The translations under genes and the position numbers were made by a program. DNA of 25,613 bases, taken from contig SCFE01000113.1 in the NCBI GenBank assembly GCA_004352715.1, positions 821,377-846,989 on the forward strand. The letters are read 5' to 3'. Origin of the DNA: Hofstenia miamia. Lineage: Eukaryota > Xenacoelomorpha > Acoela. The notes under the pieces are model-generated. The model was not told where the DNA came from. It worked only from the letters and a program-made list of their open reading frames with translations, and searched no databases. Below, piece by piece: positions 8,569 through 18,394 of this stretch (the first letter of the stretch is position 1; every line of letters begins with the position of its first letter).

Positions 8569-9319
8569 TCATATCCTCCACTGTATAGAATCCATCATCG
8601 CTGATGCCGTATACAACAGCTTGACAATATGGTTTGAGATGGCCTTGTTGAACACATTGTCAGCATCTCCCTTCTCCATGTTCGTAGGTTTAATTTTGAT
8701 GGGGTTCTCAATATCAGTGTTTTTTGGCTTTGATGGATATTTGGATGTGGTCGGCGATTGTTCTCCATACTTAGTTATATGTTCACACATTTACTCATAA
8801 GCATTTTGATTGAATATCCGATGTTGCCTATATTTTCGGAGCGTCTTCTCAAATAGAGGTGACATTTCGGCGTGTAAGTAAGATTATAGGTCTTGCTTAA
8901 AGTAACAAACTTCTTCAACAGATAATTGTAATAATCTATTAAATTTTTAGATATATTCGGTAATTTCGTCTTCGTCTCGCACTTTGCAGCTATACAATAG
9001 CATGCGGTATTGTTTTCTGGTTATTCCATTATTAAAGTGTGATCCAAGGTCTCTGATAAGTTTATCATTATCGATCTTACTTTCTGGATCCAGACCAAGG
9101 TGTACACCTTGATCCAGACTCATCTAAACACTCAGCGCTTTGTCCTTTAGAAAGAGTGGTAGTTGATCGAATCCATTTTGTTTTGTTCTGCCTTGTTGCG
9201 AGACAAATTTTGAAGATCCACTCTGGGATTTTCTGAGCATTTCTGCTGATTTTTCCTGCAAAGTATAGAGGTGTTCTTGTAACTTTTAGATCTGCTTTCA
9301 TAGGTTTATCTGGTAGCAC
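8569..9319 (-). pseudogene. Broken Ty3-type retrotransposon Gag
   Basis: The minus strand begins with RTPLYFAGKIS then EWIFKICLATRQNKTKW. After a frameshift it continues QLPLFLKDKALSV, DNDKLIRDLGSHFNNG and CKVRDEDEITEYI.KFNRLLQL. This order (F.G..., NKW, LPLFL...AL, L...F, E.I.EY...F..L) is the Retrotrans_gag capsid pattern of Ty3-like LTR elements. Stops occur within EYI.KFN, in the following helix (QDL.SYL) and after QNAYE, and there is at least one frameshift around 9170. Downstream, 8790-8569 stays open (MCEHITKYGEQ...) and is Lys/Pro/Thr-rich, with no zinc knuckle. No protease, polymerase, integrase or LTR was recognised nearby, so it is a fragment. The Gag identity is by motif only. Confidence 0.6.
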
Positions 9320-9708
9320 AGATTTTCTTTTCTTGATATTATTATCAAAGGCCTGTCCCCAATAGCATTTTAGATGACATTTGGAGACTTTTCGTTACTT
9401 GGTTACGTAGTAGTTAATGCTGGTATATTTTTTGCTAAAGTATTTTTGCTTCCAAAATTCAATATTAAAATGACTGCATTAATTTTTTGGTTATTTTGTT
9501 TTCAAATGTTGCGAAAATAATAAAAATTTGTAAGTAATTCTGCTTAGTCATGCCAAAATATTTTATCATTAATACATTTCACAGCATATGGTAAAGTTTG
9601 CTTGTTATATTGTTATTCATATTCTGCGTAGAGTGCAAAGTCATAAAGGAGAACTTGTATTGCATTATAGTACCCTAGTTATAAATAGGGTGGCATTCTC
9701 GGGGGGGG

Positions 9709-9796
9709 ACTCAGGGGACGGTATCCACCTACTTATTTCGTTTTTAAATTTTAGAAGAATGTAAGAGGACGGAAATGTTATTTTGTTTAACATATA
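9709..9796. repeat. Unmerged contig overlap, copy 1 (= 10078-10165)
   Basis: These 88 bases end at the single N at 9797 and reappear at 10078-10165 directly after the N at 10077. This is a contig end repeated as another contig's start. Confidence 0.9.
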
Positions 9797-10019
9797 NTTA
9801 AGTGAATTTAAATAATTTGATGTTCTAGAAATATCAAGTTTTAAATTCTGATAGAGATCCCATGCAAATTATAGGAAGTTTCGATGAAAGTACTGTAATG
9901 AAATATTTGAACTTCAATACATTAATACTTCCGTTTTCCCATTTTCAGACATTTTTCAAGCTTATTGTATGCATTTGGAAATAGAAAATGCAGTTAGAAG
10001 CTTCTATTCGTAAATTAGA

Positions 10020-10076
10020 ATTCCTACTCAAGATTTTCAGATATTTTATGGTCTTATCTTAAGACTAGAAACCCAA
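10020..10076. repeat. Unmerged contig overlap, copy 1 (= 10497-10553)
   Basis: These 57 bases end at the N at 10077 and reappear at 10497-10553 directly after the N at 10496. Together with the 88-bp overlap this indicates that blocks 9798-10076 and 10078-10495 are swapped. Confidence 0.9.
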
Positions 10077-10519
10077 NACTCAGGGGACGGTATCCACCTA
10101 CTTATTTCGTTTTTAAATTTTAGAAGAATGTAAGAGGACGGAAATGTTATTTTGTTTAACATATATAGTTTGTTTAACAAAGGACATCGCGTTCAAAGTA
10201 AAACCTGAAGTAAAAAGTCATCTACTTACATCTACTAGTTCCATGGCTGTAAGTTTTGCATCACAAATAGCAAGTATGTGATATTTTGTATATATGTTTT
10301 CAGAAAATTATTTTTAGGCAAATTACTGATGTTAATCTACATTTCCTTAGAAGCATCTTAAACCCTTTTGCATTGTGATGTAGGACCACGCACTTGGGTT
10401 GAAGTAATTATTAGTATCGATCTATACTGGCTTGCGGGTATGAATTTGTTGAAATTTAATAGGAAAACTAGTATTAGCTATTCGAAAAAGTATAANATTC
10501 CTACTCAAGATTTTCAGAT

Positions 10520-10794
10520 ATTTTATGGTCTTATCTTAAGACTAGAAACCCAATTAGAAGCTTCTATTGCAAAATGGGAGTTTCTAAGAATAGTTCTTGA
10601 AGCTAAAAAGCGTTATTAGAAGCTTTGAGTGGGCGTTTTATTTTAAAATGTCTTACTCAATGAAAATTTAAATTTAAAATGCAATAGAATTAATTACAAT
10701 ATGATTTTTAAGGTATTCAAATATTTTAACGAACAAAATAAATTCAACTATTGAATCGAATTTCCACTGTCAGTTACATTTGCTTGCATCCAAT
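10520..10794 (+). repeat. Dispersed repeat, copy B, left part
   Basis: This is homologous to copy A at 6475-6788 and breaks off at CATCCAAT (10787-10794), where the hAT element begins. The homology resumes at 11815. A frame running 10368-10619 across the contig join is an artefact. Confidence 0.7.
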
Positions 10795-11814
10795 CAAAGA
10801 CTTAAACGTGCGACCTGCAATCTGGGGGAAAATTTAAACGGGCCGGGTCATAGGTCAAATGAAATTACTGTTGCTGGTCCTGGGCGGTTTCGCGGGTCAC
10901 TTATAATTAAAACGTTTGATGTATATGAGTAAAAACTTTACTATATATGTTGAAAATGTTTGCATTTTTCACTAAGTAAATGAATATGAATTTTCTGCCT
11001 AGTGCCTATTATTCCAGCGTTATTACAACGTACATGTTATGGCTGAGTGGATAAAGTCTGACAACTTGAAAATAAGCGTGTAGAGGTTTTCGACGGCTTT
11101 CGCAGTTTTGGAGTATATATCTGCAGGTAAGCTTTGCATCAGCTATTACTTTATGACTGAATACTCAAATTCCGAAGCACCAATCGTTGCCATGTCACAT
11201 CCAAAAAGAAAACACATTCGATTTCGATTATATTGATGAATGTAATTTTACCCATTCACAAGTGATGACAATTAAAGTGCAAATTAGATCACATCGAGAA
11301 ATTAAACCTTCATAATAAGTACAAAAATCATTTGGCAGGAATATGCAAACATCTACACAAAACTGCCAATCATTGCTTGCATTATTTTTGTTATTCGCTC
11401 TGAAACTGTATTAAGTGACTACAACTGTTCATTTTAAAAACATAACATGCAATGACAAGTAGCGTGGCTGACTTTCCCCAAAAATCATTTGAAGCTCTCA
11501 TTCTGAAAAACACTTGGGAATAATCGCCAAATGCCCGTTTTTTTTCATTTTTATGTTAGCATTAATTTTGTTGTAAAAAAATTAAGTTTTGCAGTATACT
11601 TGTTTGCGTAATGAATAATTCTAGATAAAATAGTTAGAGATAATTCACGTGCATTCAGGATCGCGAGAAATAGTTAAATTGTGGGTCATGAATAAAAATG
11701 TCCTGAAACCGGATCACAACGCATGAGAAAATTGCGTGTCATGGATCAAAAATGAAAAAATGGCGGTAACAGGCCGGATTGCGTGCCCAAAATCTATACC
11801 CACTTAATTCTTTG
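10795..11814. mobile_element. Non-autonomous hAT element (1020 bp) inserted in repeat copy B
   Basis: The element starts CAAAGACTTAA and the inverse complement of its end is CAAAGAATTAA (10 of 11). Perfect 8-bp target duplications CATCCAAT stand at 10787-10794 and 11815-11822. Copy A of the host repeat has a single TATTCAAT followed directly by GCTGCC, matching the unoccupied site here (CATCCAAT then GCTACA). GC-rich GGGTC, GGCCG and CCGG motifs lie near both ends; the interior is AT-rich without a transposase. The paralogous empty site makes the boundaries unusually secure. The hAT assignment rests on duplication length and the CAAAG terminus. Confidence 0.88.
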
Positions 11815-11960
11815 CATCCAATGCTACATGAATTTCCAGCGATATAGTTCCCACTTTTATATCTCACTCAAAGTATGTATTTATTTATTTATCTTAGAAA
11901 ATTCTGCCAATTTTCTCACTTCTCATCCTGCAAGATCACTTATTATGTATGAAATTTCTC
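11815..11960 (+). repeat. Dispersed repeat, copy B, right part
   Basis: Resumes the repeat after the hAT insertion: CATCCAATGCTACATG, then CTCACTCAA and TTTATCTTAG..AATTCT, paralleling 6781-6905 of copy A. It includes a short (TATT)n tract near 11876-11893. Confidence 0.6.
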
Positions 11961-12082
11961 AATATACCTGACTCTATGCTTATCATTATCATGTTTTACA
12001 ATCATTGATATAAATGAAATTTAATCAACTGGAGTTTAGGGAAAATACGTAACCTGTTACATGTGATACAGCTAAAACCGGG

Positions 12083-12200
12083 TTTATACTTTGATTTCAT
12101 AAGGATTAATAAATCCGTCCTAATTTTTTTTTAATCAACAGAACTTAACAGAGCAAATCTTCAACCAACCCCCCGATACAACCCTAAATCAAAGTCTAAA
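12083..12200. repeat. Inverted repeat, possible small MITE
   Basis: TTTATACTTTGATTT (12083-12097) and AAATCAAAGTCTAAA (12186-12200) are inverted copies matching at 14 of 15 bases, about 88 bases apart. A GGATTAATAAATCC near-palindrome lies between them. No target duplication was identified. Apart from this, 11961-12704 shows no gene. Confidence 0.4.
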
Positions 12201-12704
12201 TTTACAAAAAGTGTTTAGCAAAAGTCCCGCGACAAACAATAGAAACTCCACTATCATAATTTAAACGTCTAAAAAATTGTAATTGTCCAACACATAACTT
12301 AAGATTGTATCATTTTAAACCTACCGGTATATGCTAGCATATAAAACATTCTAATCTATATTGTAATTTTGATTTCCGATGAATGTTATCAACATAGGAA
12401 CTTAAATATTGTAATTGAAATTTTATCTTAACAATGGATTCCATAGATGCTATGTGGTGATGTCCAATCTTCCAGTTAAAGATAAAGGATCAGTGCTTGG
12501 CAGCTTCCTTTTGTTTATCATATATATATAACTAAAAATATTCATTCCCGTACAAATGTTTTTACAATTGTAAATAGAAAATTAATATACATTCAGTTGT
12601 AGCTTAACAATAACACAAACTAGATACATTTACAGTTTATGGTAATTTTTGAGAGTTAATCATCAGCTTTCTCTATATGAAATGTTGTTGCAAAGTAAGG
12701 AATT

Positions 12705-13019
12705 TTAAATCGATTCATTTGATGTTTTATTACAATTCGAATTATGTGTACAAAGTAAATTTCTTGCCTTCAATTTGTAAATATCAACTACACATGAACA
12801 TTGTTGTTGCAATCTTGTTATCACTGGAACTATGTTGTACAAAATTTTCATAAATTGAGTTTTGGGATCAAAATCTGCCTTTCTTCTTGTTTTCTGGAAT
12901 GTGCACTTGTGGGTGTTTTCTGAATACTCCTCTGAGGGAGGGGGATCCAATGAAGTTTGTAACTGCAATAAGATATGCATGTCTGCTTGCTCTTGATCTT
13001 GATGTAAACTTGACTTCAC
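12705..13019 (-). CDS. Unassigned reading frame, possible terminal exon
   Basis: An open frame of 104 codons has a non-repetitive composition: acidic/Gln-rich near residues 7-20, a Lys/Arg-rich patch (FQKTRRKADFD) near residues 41-51, then an amphipathic stretch (FMKILYNIVPVITRLQQQ) near residues 56-73. I do not recognise a family. The middle faintly resembles the C-terminal BESS-like segment of MADF/Myb-type proteins that accompany some DNA transposons, but this is not enough for a call. The upstream sequence (13020-13230 on the same strand) is stop-rich, so if real this would be a last exon or a remnant. A chance frame in AT-rich DNA cannot be excluded. Confidence 0.25.
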   Translation of the reverse strand: MKSSLHQDQEQADMHILLQLQTSLDPPPSEEYSENTHKCTFQKTRRKADFDPKTQFMKILYNIVPVITRLQQQCSCVVDIYKLKARNLLCTHNSNCNKTSNESI

Positions 13020-13181
13020 ATATATGGTTACTATCTCAATTGAATGTTTCCTTAGAACTTTTTTTCTTGTCGCTATTGATAAAAGCGTTAAAATATTGCA
13101 ACTGGCTATTTCCTTGTTGTTCTTTTCATTTCATATCTCCAGCCCATTTTATCAAAACCAAATTTCTTAGCACTGTAGAAC

Positions 13182-13281
13182 TCAATTATATTCTTCTTTG
13201 GAGTTAACTTCGCTTACAAGTATAAAAACTCNTCAATTATATCTTTCTTTGAGGTTAACTTCGCTTACAAGTGTAAAAACT
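13182..13281. repeat. Unmerged contig overlap around N 13232
   Basis: 13182-13230 and 13233-13281 are the same 49-base sequence with a few differences, on either side of the single N. The pattern matches the other contig joins. The interval 13282-13965 is AT-rich and shows no gene. Confidence 0.8.
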
Positions 13282-13965
13282 GTGCAATGTTGAAAATACA
13301 GAACATTTCTGGAAAGCATGTGGTCAACCATGCACACTGGATTTACATTTATGTACAATATATTACATAGAGAACAAGTTACATGCAAATGTAATAAAAA
13401 TGTAATGAGTTAAAAAATTTCCCCAATCTGAACATGATGCCTCAAGTAAACGAGTGCGTTAGTTACTTTAAAAGTACATTACGCATTAAAACTCATCTTT
13501 AAAGTAATGCAAATCCCATTAATTTCTTTAAATGTGCTTTACAGACGTGCGCTCTAAGATAATAACGCAATGTTTTAAGATATAAAATTACGATTTTCTA
13601 TTGAGCAACTTATAAGGTAACATGATTTTATTGTAAAAAATGTATTGTTCTATTAATTAAATGCAATGTTACTATTTAATTTTAAACATTTTCATAATAA
13701 AATTCAAATTAGTTTCCATTTTGCTATATAAAAAGTTAACGCTGCTTAAAACGCTGCGATTAAATTTGGCGTTTCAAGTTTTTCACGCACTAGTTATTAT
13801 TAAATTTCATTAAATCTATTTCAATTTTTAGCACAGGATTGAACAAAAACCTATCATTAATTCAGGGTAACACATGATATATAAATACAGAGCAGAAGGT
13901 TCATACTGTATGATAGTAGAAGTCAGTAGAATTCCAAAAAAATGAAATTGCAAAGGAGAAATCAA

Positions 13966-14045
<80 letters not shown>
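13966..14045. repeat. (AT)n microsatellite, about 80 bp
   Basis: An almost pure AT dinucleotide run lies immediately upstream of the non-LTR element remnant. Its length should be treated as uncertain in the assembly. Confidence 0.98.
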
Positions 14046-14051
<6 letters not shown>

Positions 14052-14052
<1 letters not shown>

Positions 14053-16065
14053 TGAAACTTACTCCTCATCACAGTTCATTTTTCCTCGCAAATGCTCACA
14101 GACTTGTCTCATTTAACCGTCGTCTCAGTTTTTCAACTTTCTTCTGCAGTCACTCATTGACTTCCTTTTCTTTACTGAAACCAGGCTTGATTCTTCTGTT
14201 GCTGAGAGTGTTTTTTTCTAACTCCACGCTGAAAGTTCTCTTCCTTATGGGGCGCTCTAAAGGTCATCATGCTGGTCTTCTCATTGCCTCACTTCGCCCT
14301 AACCTTGACATCCACCCCCTCTCTTTTGATTCTTTTTCCTTTGATTTCTGTTGCGACTGTGCTGTTGTTCTCAGTGATCACATTGTTTCTCTTTTCTGTG
14401 TTTACAACCCTCCTTCCAACATACCTTGTCGTATTCTCCTTGCTGATTTTTCTTCCATGCTTGAGTACTTTCATGATCAGTCTATCACTCTCTCTCTTTC
14501 TCTTTCTCTCTCTCTCTCTCGTCAGGTTAGTTTTCCCACATCCTCCCGATCTCCTCATTTGTGGTGACTTCAACTTTCCTAATGGTTGCTGGAATGCACT
14601 TGACACTAATGACCACTATGAATCTGCTTTTCCGGATCTTTTTGCTTCCTACTCTGTTGAACAACTTGTATTTTCTCCTACTCCCTGCTGCTCCCTCCCT
14701 GACATTGATCTGTGCTCTCCCACGATCACATTTTGACACCTCTTTGGTCTCTGTTCCAGTTAAACTGTCTGATCTCTCATTTGTTTGCTTCAACCTGTCT
14801 TTCAATTCTATTACCCCGTTTGCTTCTCCAGCTGCTCCTCAATATGCTCGACTTTTTATCTCTAAATGCTGCTCTCTTTTCTTCATTCCCCATTTTTAAT
14901 GACTATTTCTCTGCTGATGACTGTTCCAACTTCATTCACAAAGTTATTTCATCATTTATTCTTTGTCTTGGGGAAAGTGTATTTCTCTCACTTTCTATTT
15001 CTCATCCCTTACTGTGCACCCTTTGAATAAACTCGAATCTTTCAAACGCTGTTCCGGTCCTTCCAATTAATTAAAACTCTCTTATTCCCTAGAAGACGAC
15101 ATCAACTTCATGGAACTCGACAAAATTTCTTGTCTGTCCAGCTTCTCATCTGGATCTCTTCATGACTCTTATTCTTTCTTGCGTTCTCTTCATTTCAAAC
15201 CTGACCTCCCCAGCTTGAAATAGAACATCAATGCCTACTTCACCTCGAATTTTTCTGATCCTGTCTCTCTCTTCCCCGGTCCATCTTCTCACCTCCACGC
15301 TGATTTGCCTATGTGACATCGTCTACAACGCCCATGGTATTTCCTTCATGCATAAGTCCTGCAAGTTGTCTGGTCCTCGCTATCCTGACGGCGTCCCATC
15401 CTTTGTAATTCACGAAACCTGCTCAGATTTTATATCTATTTAAAGCATCTCTTCTAATAAATTTGCATCTCTAAGCGTTTTCCGTCTTCTGAAAAACATT
15501 TTGGATCTCTCCGATGCTAAAATCCAATCAGCTTCCCTCCTCTCAAGTCACTTCTTATCGTCCAATAGCTATTCTTTCTCGGTGGTCAATAATCTTTGCG
15601 CGCCTTGTCTTTCTTTAAGTGTGCTCTAAAATTTGTCACCTCATCTCCTCTTTTCAGCATTGTAACTTTCCGGGTTGTTCAACGATCATTATTTGCTCAC
15701 TTTTATTGAAAACTGCAATTTCCAATTCTAATGTAATGATCCTGTGGTTGCATTGACTTTCTTGATTTTTCTAAAGCTTTTGATCGGCTCCCTCATTCTA
15801 TTCTTCTTGACAAATTAAGTTTATTTGGCTTTGATGCTCATTTCATCGAACTCTTCCAGTCTTTCCTGTTCAATCGTAGTCAATGTGTCAAAATCAACTC
15901 GTCTACTTCTTCTCCTGCCCTTGTCTCTAGTTAAGCTCCTCAAGGTTCCTGTTTGCTGTTCTTTTCTTTCTCGTTGCTATCAACGACCTACCTCAACCTG
16001 TCCTCAACGCATCCGGTCGACTGTACGTAGATGACATTGCGATTTTCAACTTTAGTTGCAAATCT
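14052..16065 (+). pseudogene. Non-LTR retrotransposon endonuclease-reverse transcriptase, broken
   Basis: The plus strand carries a frameshifted ORF2. The endonuclease part shows FFTETRLDSS near 14165-14210 (the l.ET.L motif), HAGLLIASLRP near 14270, CVYNPPSN near 14398-14421, and LLICGDFNFPNGCWN at 14551-14595, the GDFN block of apurinic-type endonucleases. After it comes FPDLFASYSVEQLVFSPT. The reverse transcriptase part shows YPDGVPSFVIHE near 15378-15413, SYRPIAILS at 15553-15579, DFSKAFDRLPHSILLDKL from 15764, APQGS near 15937, INDLP near 15980 and YVDD at 16024-16035, the catalytic box. Blocks lie in different frames with intervening stops, and the sequence loses similarity shortly after YVDD. 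It is therefore 3'-truncated in coding terms and inactive. The motifs suggest the CR1/Jockey group. Pyrimidine richness and higher GC set it apart from its surroundings. Confidence 0.85.
14487..14521. repeat. (CT)n microsatellite inside the endonuclease
   Basis: About 35 bases of CTCTCT/TTTCTC lie between the YNPPS and GDFN blocks of the retrotransposon, in a position where intact elements encode ordinary protein. It appears to be a later expansion in pyrimidine-rich sequence. Confidence 0.85.
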
Positions 16066-18394
16066 AGAAAGTATTGCTAAATCTAGGTCTGTGGTTCCTA
16101 AATAGATATCGTGTTTGAAAACATTTGCGTTCTCAGGATTTTTTCAGGGCTGGGTGTCAAGCTGTGAAATATCCAATATTTTTACAGAATAGTTTAGGAA
16201 ATCCCTATGTTGCAGGAAACTATAATAATAATTGATGCATTGTGGTAAGTTGTGTTTAAATGAAAACTAATGAATAGCAATCAACACTGAACACATGATT
16301 ATAGTTTGTGAGGAGGCTTCAAAATTTTCCAATTTTCTCTGTATTTTTATTATGGTTGCTGAAATACTCGGATGGACCGAAAATGGTGCAATGCCGGTAG
16401 TAGAGACTTTGCTGTGTAATTGAATATGTCAAAAAAGGAGTTCAGTTGAAATACTCTTTCTTGTGTACTATTTTGAAACCTCAACACGATTCCTCTGGGT
16501 TATACAAGGCTAGTCAAAATTGCGATCTGGTGCAAAGGCTGATCCCTGTTTTGAGCATGCAGGGTGATTCAGACGAATTTTGTTGAACTATTTTAATAGT
16601 ATCCAAACAAGAGCATTTCGTTTGGGCCAAAATCAAAAGATGTCATTTTTGTCATTCTGAATAAAATAGAAATGATGAATATGATAATGATAAGCCTCTA
16701 ATTTTGTACGAAAATAATAAGTTTGCCTTTGAGATAGCATGCTTTGTCATCTAGGCTAGGTTTGAGGATGCTTGACGCAAGTTAAATTTGTTATAAGGTT
16801 AAACATTATATACATACTTCAGTGGAGAGGGTTGCGTCATTCCCGTTTTAGAGAACCAAGGCTTATTAATATTGTTAGGTTGTGAACGCCTGCTGAAACA
16901 AAAAACTACTGTGGTGCCGCAAAGCTGCCTCATTTTCACAGCAAACGCTGGTCATTCACCCATCGCACAGGCTATATGAAAGGGTCATCCCGGACATGAC
17001 TACCTTATCAAACGAACTCATAGCTCAGGCACCAGTAGCAATTTTGCTGGTTGTGTTTCCACTGCGCTGCAACCTGTAGACCAAAAAGCAAACAGGTAGG
17101 TTTCACGACTGTCATCTTCTCCACGTGCAATTATTGCACATTTCCCTTACTGCTTAGCATCCTCTGCAAGTGACGTCCCCTCTAAGACACTGGCATTACC
17201 CAGAAACTGCCTTACTACGAAGGTTTGGGTCCGCTGATCTTTAATAAATTTTCCTGTTTTAGTTGACATTATCTTACATTTTAAGCACCAAATAATTGTT
17301 TTCAATTAATAAAATTTGCTACTGAGATATATTAGTCGACAATTATAGTTAAATTTGAAATCTAAAATCCCTATACCGATTCAGGGTAATTACTTAGTTA
17401 ACGCCTATATTCTACAAAGTTATCTGTTGTTATGAAATTTCATTTCAATAGTTTGTAGGCACAGTTCAGTTATTTGTAGGCAAAATTGACAAAAATGCAT
17501 AAACATTTGGGTTTGTATACTTTCGTTTATACACATTTTTACAAACTTAAAAAAACTTACTTTGGCACTAATTTTACAATAATAATTTAGTTCACAAACA
17601 CTTCATAAATTAAAATGTTTTGAAAAATTTAGAAAATAACTACATAGAGGTTTTGTGAGCTTTGGTGATCTTATTGCTAACAAGTCTTATTATTTAATAA
17701 ACTACATTTTAAGGCCTCCAAAGCATTCACATTATATATATTTATGTTTCCATTTAAATATATTATTATAAGATTAGCAAAACAGTAGACAAACAAATGA
17801 AGACGCAATAGCAAAATGTAGATTTTCTTTACCATTCTTGATAGTTAGTGAACACCACATACAACAGCTGGGAAGCTTGATCAATATAAAAATACTTCAA
17901 TTTTGTCACTTAAATTCCTTTGTCATGACATGTACATGTATATGTAAATTCTGTAACACCATTTGTTTAAATCCTCATTGACCTATTATAGAGAATATAG
18001 ATTTTTTCAAATTGCTTCAACTGAAATCGAAACTGGCAAACGTCTCACATCATTATTGAAAATTGCAAAATGCTGTTTAAACTATATTCCTATATAGCCC
18101 TATATTTTCAAAGTCTGGATTGAAATGTTTCAGAGATCTTGTCCCTTCCATTGTCAATGGCAGCTATTTTAAAGATGAATTACCTCAATGAGGTTCAATG
18201 GAAAGTTAATTACAGACCTTATGTATATGGCCAACAGAAAATGTAATTAGCTAATTGAAGTATTTTAACATATCTCAACAATGCCAGCCGCTGAATGTAA
18301 CTTGATGCAAAATTATTTACTTTCTACTGTATTGTGCATGCCTAAAATACAGTTACATAAGATAGCTGCAATTTCAATTACTTCAAAAAGTTGG
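16066..18394. other. Interval without a recognised gene
   Basis: The interval is mostly AT-rich with no convincing exon. A GC-richer island at about 16880-17225 reads on the minus strand as stretches such as GNASVLEGTSLAEDAKQ and GKCAIIARGEDDSRE, separated by a TAA and followed by several more stops. It could be a remnant of a repeat or an old coding piece; I cannot name it. No tRNA or rRNA was recognised. Confidence 0.6.

Noticed and set aside
9670-9692. CCCTAGTTATAAATAGGG near-palindrome, possibly a TAGGG hAT end
   Set aside because: No partner terminus or 8-bp duplication was found.
10368-10619. 83-codon plus-strand frame
   Set aside because: It crosses a contig join whose order is probably wrong, and half of it lies in a dispersed repeat.
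14289-14805. Minus-strand frames of 92-105 codons opposite the retrotransposon
   Set aside because: They are antisense shadows of the pyrimidine-rich endonuclease region, giving Arg/Lys/Glu-rich low-complexity text.
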